The notes under the pieces were generated by a model. The model was not told where the DNA came from and did not search any database. It worked only from the letters and a program-made list of their open reading frames with translations. From an uncultured Bacteroidales bacterium (lineage in GTDB: Bacteria > Bacteroidota > Bacteroidia > Bacteroidales > Muribaculaceae), in the NCBI GenBank assembly GCA_905210435.1, contig CAJLWO010000072.1, positions 1 through 9,884 on the forward strand: a stretch of 9,884 nucleotides of DNA, given 5' to 3'. Positions within the stretch are counted from its first letter, which is position 1. Every line of letters begins with the position of its first letter. Made by a program: the position numbers and the translations under genes. Of the stretch, positions 1-5,090 are shown in pieces.

Positions 1-46
1 CAAAATATCTACGACTTTGACAAATAGTTGGTTAGATATTTACTGA

Positions 47-547
47 ATGTCCCTACTTACCGGGGATAGGGGCAAAGTTACAAAAATTTTTTATGGTGTC
101 AATGTCTCCCTGTCCGTTCCTGAAAATGGTTTATGGACGGTGCCGTCGCTGCTCGGGAAAGGAAAGCGTAAATATCTGGGGGTGGCTCTTGTTGCCGTGT
201 CCTTCGTGCTGACATTCTGTCTGTCGAATGTCAATCTGTATACCCCCAAGCCCAATGTCCACGACGCCGGTATCACACGGTTGCTGGCGAAGGTGCAGCA
301 GTATCAGCAGGCGGTGTGGTCGCTGTTCATGATAGTGGAGACATTCAGTTTCGCCGTCGGGCTTCTCACGCAGGCCAACATGCAGCGCATGCGCCGCAAG
401 GAGGTGGAGGTGGAGCGCGACAAGGCTGAGATTGCGCTCTACAAGGCGCAGATTAAACCGCACTTCATGTTCAATACGCTCAATTCGCTCTACGGATTGT
501 TCCTGACCCACAACGAGAATGAGCTATGCAGGAGCATATATTTTTAG
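47..547 (+). pseudogene. LytS/YehU-type sensor histidine kinase fragment, truncated at both ends
   Basis: This 166-residue reading frame carries the middle of a membrane histidine kinase of the His_kinase (PF06580, LytS/YehU) family, which autophosphorylates in response to an envelope signal and passes phosphate to a LytTR-type regulator. Two hydrophobic segments (about residues 43-65 and 89-109) are followed by a charged coiled-coil linker (112-134) and the H-box, with KPHFMFNTLNSLYG at 138-151 and the phospho-acceptor at His139. Homology ends near residue 160 and a stop follows at once, so the rest of the dimerisation region and the whole HATPase domain are missing. At the 5' end the family normally has two more membrane segments. 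Here an in-frame stop lies directly before the ATG, and the first 20 codons overlap a promoter reading the other way. I infer a non-functional remnant. The family call is confident; the exact left boundary is not. Confidence 0.7.
73..102 (-). promoter_or_regulatory. Bacteroidota-type promoter reading leftward out of the window
   Basis: On the minus strand TTG at 102-100 is followed after 19 nt by TAACTTTG at 80-73, matching the -33/-7 pattern TTTG-N19-TAnnTTTG. Transcription would start near position 66 and run off the left edge, so a minus-strand gene is expected there. The site lies inside the apparent 5' end of the kinase fragment, which argues that codons before about position 105 are not original kinase sequence. 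Confidence 0.5.
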
Positions 548-558
548 ATTATATGCTC
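532..558. repeat. 9-bp perfect inverted repeat at the kinase/RadC junction
   Basis: GAGCATATA (532-540) and TATATGCTC (550-558) are perfect inverted copies separated by 9 nt (TTTTTAGAT). The element contains the stop codon that ends the kinase fragment and lies 13 bp before the stop codon of the convergent RadC fragment. It could be a weak bidirectional terminator for the two convergent frames, although neither strand has a T-run directly after the stem. It could also be the core of a recombination site. Both readings are inference. Confidence 0.55.
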
Positions 559-570
559 TACAACATAAGA

Positions 571-807
571 TTATGGTATGCCATTGTTGCAATAGAAATA
601 GAAGCAGTCGTAAGGCGTAACTATGATATGGTCGAGCTGCCGAATATCCATCAGCTCACAAGCTGACTTGATTTTCTTTGTAAGATTGTCATCATGTATG
701 CTTGGATTCGGATTGCCTGACGGGTGGTTATGAGTGAGAATTATGGGGCAGCAGATTTTTAGAAAAGCCCCAATGCTTAGATTAAGGGATATGCCAAGAC
801 TTGACAT
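571..807 (-). pseudogene. RadC-like JAMM/MPN domain fragment (C-terminal part)
   Basis: The 78-residue frame matches the C-terminal part of RadC/YeeS-type MPN domains. The metal-binding signature is intact: HNHPSGNPNPSIHDD at residues 26-40, giving H26, H28, S36 and D39. It is followed by the conserved DNLTKKIKSACELMDIRQLDHIIVT helix-strand segment and a normal C-terminus. Bacteroidetes RadC proteins are usually 150 residues (short form) or about 230 residues long, so the N-terminal part is missing. The frame upstream of 820 contains stops and no recognisable RadC sequence. RadC-like genes of this kind are common on mobile elements, and despite the name a repair role is not established. A short intact protein cannot be excluded, but a remnant is more likely. 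Confidence 0.7.
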
Positions 808-1270
808 ATTTATGTTTTCTGTATTTTGCTACTATCAACATTAGAGGTGATTCGGTAGGCTCAACGGGGATATTGGTTATAAAATGAATACGTGGGCCGA
901 CTATGCAACATCGTAGTCTGTAGGTTGAAGTGCTTTTCTGATTTTTCAAAATTGCCGCGCCCGTACGGATTCGTTCCGACAACAAAGTTAACAATATGTT
1001 TGAGCGCAAGGCGACAAATGCAAAGATTATTTGAGTATCATTTAATACGCTGACTACTAAATGCAATTCGGGCATACTTTGACAGTATTGCAGTCGTCAA
1101 CAGCATTTTTACGACATTTCGACATCTGTCGTAACATGACGCAAAAGATAAAATAACAGTTCCACTTATCGTAGCTATCTTCGCACCGCGAAGCACCGCA
1201 TGGAAGAATGTCTTTTCGGGGGTAATAGGTCAAAACCAACCTGCCAATTCCGAATCGACTATTCTTCCAT
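808..1270. other. AT-rich stretch without a confident gene
   Basis: Two overlapping minus-strand frames exist here, one at 782-1075 (97 codons) and one at 1057-1239 (60 codons). Neither product shows a recognisable motif, signal peptide or start context. They may be degraded sequence upstream of the RadC fragment. A minus-strand TAACTTTG (990-983) resembles a -7 element but has no -33 partner at the right distance. A small perfect inverted repeat, TTACGACA/TGTCGTAA, lies at 1109-1134 with a 10-nt spacer. Confidence 0.4.
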
Positions 1271-1486
1271 ATGAATAAATATTACAAAAGTCGACAAACA
1301 GTTTATCAGAGCTTACGACACTTTAAAGAGAGGTTATACAATGTTTTAATATGGGATGTCCAAAATGGGAATATTATTTCTGGGCTATTGATAAATCTTA
1401 TGATAGATTTTGGAGATTGGTGCCAAATGTGCATTGATATTTTAATGGCCTATATGGAATATTCGGGATACATTATTCCTCAGTAA
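1271..1486 (+). CDS. Doubtful small ORF, 71 residues, unrecognised
   Basis: This short AT-rich frame starts MNKYYKSRQTVYQSLRHF and ends in a fairly hydrophobic segment (about residues 30-70) with several Met, Ile and Trp residues. I recognise no family. There is no clear promoter of the TAnnTTTG type upstream and no ribosome binding site. Its base composition differs from the housekeeping genes to the right, which fits imported or decaying DNA. It is listed because it is the longest plus-strand frame between the RadC fragment and the tRNA genes, not because coding is shown. Confidence 0.2.
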   Translation: MNKYYKSRQTVYQSLRHFKERLYNVLIWDVQNGNIISGLLINLMIDFGDWCQMCIDILMAYMEYSGYIIPQ

Positions 1487-1736
1487 TCTATTGAGAGGTT
1501 CATGAACTGATTTGATTCATTTTCAGTAATACGAATCAATGTAAAAAAGTGGTTGTTAAAATTCCGGCTCTCCGGGTGTGCTCCAGAAAATGATTTGGGA
1601 GGTTGGGCATTTCGGGTGATGATTTTTATTCGTATTGCTTTTTAACATTTCAACCGGGTTTTGCAGCTGACCCCGTCTTTTGCAGCTGACGCCGAATGAG
1701 TTGGCATGGAGTTGTGTTCAGATTTGTGTTCAATGC
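1487..1736. other. Intergenic stretch with short direct repeats, no gene seen
   Basis: No convincing coding frame is present. Two tandem direct repeats stand out: a 17-bp pair at 1659-1694 and a 9-bp pair TTGTGTTCA at 1712-1720 and 1724-1732 (period 12). The stretch lies directly downstream of the tRNA operon terminator, a common place for integrated elements, but no integrase and no copy of a tRNA 3' end were found. Confidence 0.4.
1659..1694. repeat. 17-bp tandem direct repeat containing a PvuII-like palindrome
   Basis: TTTTGCAGCTGACCCCG (1659-1675) is repeated as TTTTGCAGCTGACGCCG (1678-1694), one mismatch in 17, with a 19-bp period. Each copy holds the palindrome CAGCTG. A spacing of nearly two helical turns would suit a paired protein-binding site, but no neighbouring gene suggests which protein. 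Confidence 0.6.
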
Positions 1737-1774
1737 AAAAGAAAAAGCAGCTACGATTTGTTTCGTAACTGCTT
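1737..1774 (-). terminator. Intrinsic terminator of the tRNA operon
   Basis: On the minus strand AAGCAGTTACGA (1774-1763) pairs with TCGTAGCTGCTT (1756-1745) in a 12-bp stem with a single G-U pair and a 6-nt loop (AACAAA). The run TTTCTTTT follows at 1744-1737. It begins 13 nt after the last tRNA base. Confidence 0.9.
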
Positions 1775-1787
1775 GATTTTCAGGAGG

Positions 1788-1861
1788 TGGTCCCACTAGG
1801 GCTTGAACCTAGGACTCCCTGATTATGAGTCAGGTGCTCTAACCAACTGAGCTATGGGACC
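1788..1861 (-). tRNA. tRNA-Met (anticodon CAU)
   Basis: The 74-nt minus-strand sequence folds as a complete cloverleaf. The acceptor stem GGTCCCA/TGGGACC is perfect. The D arm is GCTC/GAGC, the anticodon stem CCTGA/TCAGG has loop CTCATAA, and the T arm CTAGG/CCTAG has loop TTCAAGC. The anticodon CAU is at 1827-1825 and the discriminator base is A. CCA is not encoded and must be added afterwards. The first acceptor pair G1-C72 and the overall arms fit elongator tRNA-Met rather than the initiator. A tRNA-Ile2, whose CAU is modified to lysidine, cannot be fully ruled out by eye. It is the second gene of the operon, 23 nt after tRNA-Ala. Confidence 0.93.
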
Positions 1862-1884
1862 TTGATGCTGTTGTTTACATCAAG

Positions 1885-1958
1885 TGGAGTATAGCGGACT
1901 CGAACCGCTCACCTCGACACTGCCAGTGTCGCGCTCTAGCCAGATGAGCTAATACCCC
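1885..1958 (-). tRNA. tRNA-Ala (anticodon GGC)
   Basis: The 74-nt minus-strand sequence forms a full cloverleaf with acceptor stem GGGGTAT/ATACTCC. This contains the G3-U70 wobble pair, the classic identity element recognised by alanyl-tRNA synthetase. The anticodon stem CGACA/TGTCG has loop CTGGCAG, placing GGC at 1924-1922. The T arm is AGCGG/CCGCT with loop TTCGAGT, and the discriminator is A. CCA is not encoded. It is the promoter-proximal gene of the two-tRNA operon and starts about 14 nt after the -7 element. Confidence 0.95.
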
Positions 1959-1971
1959 TGCTTTTGCGTGG

Positions 1972-2003
1972 CAAAGTTAGTGCTTTTTTTCTTGCCATGC
2001 AAA
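1972..2003 (-). promoter_or_regulatory. Promoter of the tRNA-Ala/tRNA-Met operon
   Basis: On the minus strand TTTG (2003-2000) is followed after 20 nt by TAACTTTG (1979-1972), a full match to the Bacteroidota primary sigma factor consensus. The predicted start, near 1965, is a few bases before tRNA-Ala. Confidence 0.8.
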
Positions 2004-2192
2004 TTTTTCGGGTATTTTTATTTGCACTTTTGTTGGAGGAATGCCGTTAGAGTGCAAAGTTTATAGCTTTCTGAGGTGAGTCGGCTGTCGGCTGAATCGT
2101 TGCCGGCCAACATGCTATACAGGAATTTTACATTCCCGGGGGCTGTAACACCGCGGAAATACGGGGTGATATGCAATCTCCGGTTGCCTTTA
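2004..2192. other. Intergenic region between pfkA and the tRNA promoter, possible RNA structure
   Basis: This 189-bp gap lies downstream of pfkA and upstream of the tRNA operon, both on the minus strand. It holds small inverted repeats: GGAAT/ATTCC with a 5-nt loop at 2122-2136, the palindrome CCCGGG at 2135-2140, and a CACC/GGTG-based hairpin around 2150-2169. None is followed by a T-run, so no standard intrinsic terminator for pfkA is visible. The frames crossing the gap give no recognisable protein. Confidence 0.35.
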
Positions 2193-3173
2193 TTATATCG
2201 AGAGGCGGCGGAGTGTCTCGAGGAGGTCGCGGTTGATGGGTTTCTCCTTTTTGATGGCGCGGGTGAAGGGTACGTAGACGATTTCATCGTTCTTGATACC
2301 GATCATGACGTTGCGCTGGTCGTCCATGAGGGCGTCGATGGCTGCGGCACCCATGCGTGAGGCGAGGATGCGGTCGTAGGCAGTGGGGGAGCCGCCTCGC
2401 TGCAGGTGGCCGAGTATCGATACGCGCACGTCGTAGCCGGGATACTCGTTTTTCACACGTTCGGCCAGACCCATCGCGCCTCCGGTGACGGGGCTTTCGG
2501 CCACGAGCACGATTGATGAGTTCTTGCTCTTGCGGAAGCCGTTCTGGATGAGTTCGGCCAACTGGTCGACCTGTGTCGAGATTTCGGGGATAATGGCGGC
2601 CTCGGCTCCTGCGGCGATTGCGCCGTTGAGGGCGAGGAAGCCGGCATCGCGGCCCATGACCTCGATGAAGAAGAGTCGTTCGTGCGACGTGGCGGTGTCG
2701 CGTATCTTGTCGACGCAGTCCATGATGGTGTTGAGTGCCGTGTCATAGCCGATAGTCGAGTCGGTGCCGAAGAGGTCGTTGTCGATGGTGCCGGGGAGGC
2801 CGATTATGGGGAAGTTGAATTCGTTGGCGAAGATGCGTGCTCCGGTGAGCGAGCCGTCGCCGCCGATGACCACGAGGGCGTCGATCTGATGGCGTTGCAT
2901 CACGTCGTATGCAAGCTGGCGTCCTTCGGGAGTCTGGAATTCTTTACAACGGGCAGTCTTCAGTATCGTGCCGCCCATCTGTATGATGTTTGACACGTTC
3001 TGGGTGTGGAAGTCGACAATTTCGTCGGATATAAGACCACGATATCCGCGGTATATGCCTTTCACGTTAAGCCCGCAGTAGATTGCGGAACGTGTGACGG
3101 CGCGTATTGCGGCATTCATGCCGGGGGCGTCGCCTCCTGATGTCAGGATACCTATTGTCTTGATTTCTGCCAT
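2193..3173 (-). CDS. pfkA: ATP-dependent 6-phosphofructokinase
   Basis: PfkA phosphorylates fructose 6-phosphate to fructose 1,6-bisphosphate, the committed step of glycolysis, in the cytoplasm. The 326-residue product is close to the 320 residues of bacterial PfkA and starts with the nucleotide-binding loop TSGGDAPGMNAAIR (11-24). GGDGS (104-108) and PGTIDND (127-133) follow, with the catalytic Asp at 131. Glycine in both GGDGS and PGTIDND marks an ATP-using enzyme; pyrophosphate-dependent relatives carry GGDDS and PKTIDND. MGRDAGFLA (173-181) and the substrate-binding GHLQRGGSPTAYDR segment near residue 255-268 are also present. The start is fixed by conservation from the first codons and by a promoter that leaves a short leader of about 34 nt. 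The gene has its own promoter, so it is probably not strictly part of the upstream psd-pssA operon, although read-through is possible. Confidence 0.97.
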   Translation of the reverse strand: MAEIKTIGILTSGGDAPGMNAAIRAVTRSAIYCGLNVKGIYRGYRGLISDEIVDFHTQNVSNIIQMGGTILKTARCKEFQTPEGRQLAYDVMQRHQIDALVVIGGDGSLTGARIFANEFNFPIIGLPGTIDNDLFGTDSTIGYDTALNTIMDCVDKIRDTATSHERLFFIEVMGRDAGFLALNGAIAAGAEAAIIPEISTQVDQLAELIQNGFRKSKNSSIVLVAESPVTGGAMGLAERVKNEYPGYDVRVSILGHLQRGGSPTAYDRILASRMGAAAIDALMDDQRNVMIGIKNDEIVYVPFTRAIKKEKPINRDLLETLRRLSI

Positions 3174-3213
3174 GCTATATGAAGTTTGATATTGTTGTAA
3201 AAATGAGTTTTGA

Positions 3214-3244
3214 CAAAGATAACAATTTTTCTTTTGCAGTCAAA
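3214..3244 (-). promoter_or_regulatory. pfkA promoter
   Basis: On the minus strand TTTG (3244-3241) is separated by 19 nt from TATCTTTG (3221-3214), an exact TTTG-N19-TAnnTTTG match. Transcription would start near 3207, giving a leader of roughly 34 nt with no Shine-Dalgarno sequence before the ATG at 3173. Confidence 0.8.
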
Positions 3245-3281
3245 AAAAATATTATGGGGAAAGCTTGGCGGGATTATATGA

Positions 3282-3333
3282 GTCAGACAGGTCGGACATG
3301 TCTGACGGGTCCGACTTGTCCGACCTGTCTTCT
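3282..3333. repeat. Array of five 9-bp palindromic GTCNGACNN units, also a 14-bp hairpin
   Basis: From 3282 the sequence reads in units of nine: GTCAGACAG, GTCGGACAT, GTCTGACGG, GTCCGACTT, GTCCGACCT, then a decayed sixth unit starting GTC. Each unit contains the 7-bp palindrome GTC-N-GAC. Superimposed is a perfect 14-bp inverted repeat, AGACAGGTCGGACA (3285-3298) with TGTCCGACCTGTCT (3317-3330), loop 18 nt. It lies 9 bp after the DUF2461 stop codon and upstream of the pfkA promoter. A terminator or mRNA 3'-end stabiliser for the psd operon is plausible, but no T-run follows on the minus strand. Confidence 0.85.
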
Positions 3334-3338
3334 TACGA

Positions 3339-4013
3339 CTATTCGTCGAGCGAATAGTTGAGGAATTCCACGAAGGGCTGTATCTTGCTGAAGCGTTCGG
3401 CCACAATCTCGGGCCACGCGGGGTCGCAGAAAAGCTTCGGGTCGGTCGGGGCGAAGCGGCCGTAGTCTTTCATGCGCAGATATTGTGCCTGCGGATGGTC
3501 GCGGTCGTATCCCTTGGGAACCGTCTTGAGCATGTTGCAGTACCACTGCGGGAATGCTTCCTGCATGGCGGGGTCGTTGACAATTGCCTCGAATTCCTCT
3601 ATGTTGTCGACAATCGCCTTGCGTATCTTGCGCAGCATGGCGCTGTCGGGACACCATGCGCCGCCGTAGAGGCCGCCTTCGGGCGTGCCGTCCATGTGCA
3701 GGTAGTAGCAGGCGCGGTGTGTCATCTTGCCGTACTGGCTGAATGCCGCCGAGAAATATGTCTTGAACGGACTCTTGTCGTTGGAGAACCTAATGTCGCG
3801 GTATATGCGGAATGCTGCGGTCTTGGCCGTGAGATGCGACAGGCGCGGCTCCCATGACGACATGCATGCTATAAGGCGGTTGATATCTTCTTCCCACAGT
3901 TGCCGCAGCTCGAGGTAGAGCGGTTTGTTGGCGGCAAACCATTCGCGGTTGTTGTTGGCGGCCAGCTGCCGGAGAAAATCGTACAGCCGGGGCACGTAGT
4001 TGGTATTTTTCAT
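3339..4013 (-). CDS. DUF2461 family protein
   Basis: The 224-residue product matches the DUF2461 (TIGR02453) family of bacterial and fungal proteins with no assigned biochemical role. Visible family features are an N-terminal helical segment with NREWF at 22-26, the signature FRIYRDIRFSNDKSPFKT at 68-85, and a G-rich middle around residues 109-118 (GTPEGGLYGG). There is no signal peptide or membrane segment, so it is probably cytoplasmic. The ATG overlaps the stop of the DUF4834 gene by 4 bp (ATGA), showing translational coupling and making it the last gene of the psd-pssA-DUF4834-DUF2461 operon. The family call is firm; function is unknown, and a link to phospholipid or envelope processes rests only on position. 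Confidence 0.88.
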   Translation of the reverse strand: MKNTNYVPRLYDFLRQLAANNNREWFAANKPLYLELRQLWEEDINRLIACMSSWEPRLSHLTAKTAAFRIYRDIRFSNDKSPFKTYFSAAFSQYGKMTHRACYYLHMDGTPEGGLYGGAWCPDSAMLRKIRKAIVDNIEEFEAIVNDPAMQEAFPQWYCNMLKTVPKGYDRDHPQAQYLRMKDYGRFAPTDPKLFCDPAWPEIVAERFSKIQPFVEFLNYSLDE

Positions 4014-4345
4014 TTTATATCCTCCCAGTCGGCATCGGTGATTTGCGGTTCGTAGTCCGTATGGCGCGGGCTTTGCGATGTGCCGGATGACGGTGATGCG
4101 GGCAGTTCCTCGAATTTCACGTATTCGCCGACATCTTTGCCGATTTTCTTGCGATGCTCACCGGGCGCCGACCAGCCCCCTTTGCGTTCCTGTCGGGCAT
4201 TACGGCGTTCCGCATCTGGTTGCGCGCCATACATACCTCTCATGGCATCGCGCATCTTGCTACGCACTTTGTATACGGAGTAAGCTATGCGCACCACAGG
4301 TACGACGAAAAATATTATAAATAACAGCAGGAGAAAAGGACCCAT
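4010..4345 (-). CDS. DUF4834-type small membrane protein
   Basis: The 111-residue product has one N-terminal membrane segment (about residues 3-24, FLLLLFIIFFVVPVVRIAY). A basic juxtamembrane stretch (KVRSKMRDAMRG) and a polar, probably disordered cytoplasmic tail follow. The tail contains KKIGKDVGEYVKFEEL (66-81), which resembles the short conserved block of the Bacteroidetes DUF4834 family. No enzyme motif is visible. It starts 31 bp after pssA and its stop overlaps the DUF2461 start by 4 bp. A role in organising the inner-membrane phospholipid enzymes encoded just upstream is possible but untested. The family assignment rests on size, topology and the KDxGEYVxFEE-like block. Confidence 0.8.
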   Translation of the reverse strand: MGPFLLLLFIIFFVVPVVRIAYSVYKVRSKMRDAMRGMYGAQPDAERRNARQERKGGWSAPGEHRKKIGKDVGEYVKFEELPASPSSGTSQSPRHTDYEPQITDADWEDIK

Positions 4346-4376
4346 TATTCTACCGTTAAATAACTGTTGCTTATGA

Positions 4377-5090
4377 TTATTCGGTTGTGACTCTTACGAT
4401 GCGCTGCAATGCCGACACCACGATATACAGCAGTATGGCGGCCGCGAAGCCTGCCACGCCCATCGTGGCTACGAATATCACCGTCGCGGCAATCACGAAA
4501 TAGCGCACGAAATTGGCACGGAGCGAGAAGTTTGACATTTTCAGCGAGAACATCGGCATGTTGCTCACCATCAGAAGCCCCATAAGGATGATGACGGCCA
4601 CGGTTATGCCTACTGTTGGCCGCAGCTGTCCGTTCATCATCGCGCCTACGGTTCCGATCCAGAATATGGCGTTGGCCGGAATCGGAAGCCCCTTGAAGGT
4701 GACAGTCTGCGAGTCGTCGACATTGAATTTGGCAAGACGCAACGCGCCCATCAGCGGCAGGAACAGCGCGATGTAGCTGCACCAGCCGGCACCGGCGGCG
4801 AGCAGCACGTTCATCAGCAGCAGTCCCGGCGCCACTCCGAAGCTCACGAGGTCGGACAGCGAGTCGAGCTCCTTGCCTATGCCTGATTTGGCGTTGAGCA
4901 TACGGGCCACGGCTCCGTCGAGAAAATCGAATATCGCGGCCATGCCCATCATTATGGCTGCCCATTCCCAGCCCAGCAGCCGGTCATGCACATCAAGCGG
5001 ACTGAATGCAAAGATTATCGCCACGCATCCCGACAGCAGATTGAGCAGGGTGATGCAGTTAGGCACCATATTGATTATGTTACGTATCAT
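4377..5090 (-). CDS. pssA: CDP-diacylglycerol--serine O-phosphatidyltransferase
   Basis: PssA joins CDP-diacylglycerol and L-serine to give phosphatidylserine and CMP in the inner membrane, the first dedicated step to phosphatidylethanolamine. The 237-residue product has the complete CDP-alcohol phosphotransferase motif DGxxARx8Gx3Dx3D, with D58, G59, A62, R63, G72, D76 and D80. The four aspartates or equivalents binding the two metal ions are all in place. Six to eight hydrophobic helices fill the rest, beginning with NCITLLNLLSGCVAIIFAF, typical of this class II membrane form. Its ATG overlaps the psd stop by 4 bp (ATGA), so the two are translationally coupled. The product of PssA is the substrate of Psd encoded immediately upstream. 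Among family members, the MVPNCITLLNLLSGC start favours PssA over phosphatidylglycerophosphate synthase. Confidence 0.95.
   Translation of the reverse strand: MIRNIINMVPNCITLLNLLSGCVAIIFAFSPLDVHDRLLGWEWAAIMMGMAAIFDFLDGAVARMLNAKSGIGKELDSLSDLVSFGVAPGLLLMNVLLAAGAGWCSYIALFLPLMGALRLAKFNVDDSQTVTFKGLPIPANAIFWIGTVGAMMNGQLRPTVGITVAVIILMGLLMVSNMPMFSLKMSNFSLRANFVRYFVIAATVIFVATMGVAGFAAAILLYIVVSALQRIVRVTTE

Noticed and set aside
131..511. 126-codon frame antisense to the kinase fragment
   Set aside because: The sense strand has clear H-box kinase sequence over the same bases; the antisense product is His- and Leu-rich with no motif.
523..532. 10-bp GCTATGCAGG shared in inverted orientation with 9866-9875 at the right edge
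   Set aside because: The match does not extend and 10-bp coincidences are common at this length, so it does not support element ends.
983..990. Minus-strand TAACTTTG as a promoter for the RadC fragment
   Set aside because: No TTTG lies 18-21 nt upstream (nearest TTG is 16 nt, nearest TTTG 24 nt), and the leader would be about 170 nt of unrelated sequence.
782..1239. Two overlapping minus-strand frames upstream of the RadC fragment
   Set aside because: Neither translates to anything I can align with RadC N-terminal sequence or any other family. They may be decayed DNA but cannot be supported as genes.
3282..3333. CRISPR array interpretation of the 9-bp tandem units
   Set aside because: Units are far too short, there are no spacers between repeats, and no cas gene is in the window.
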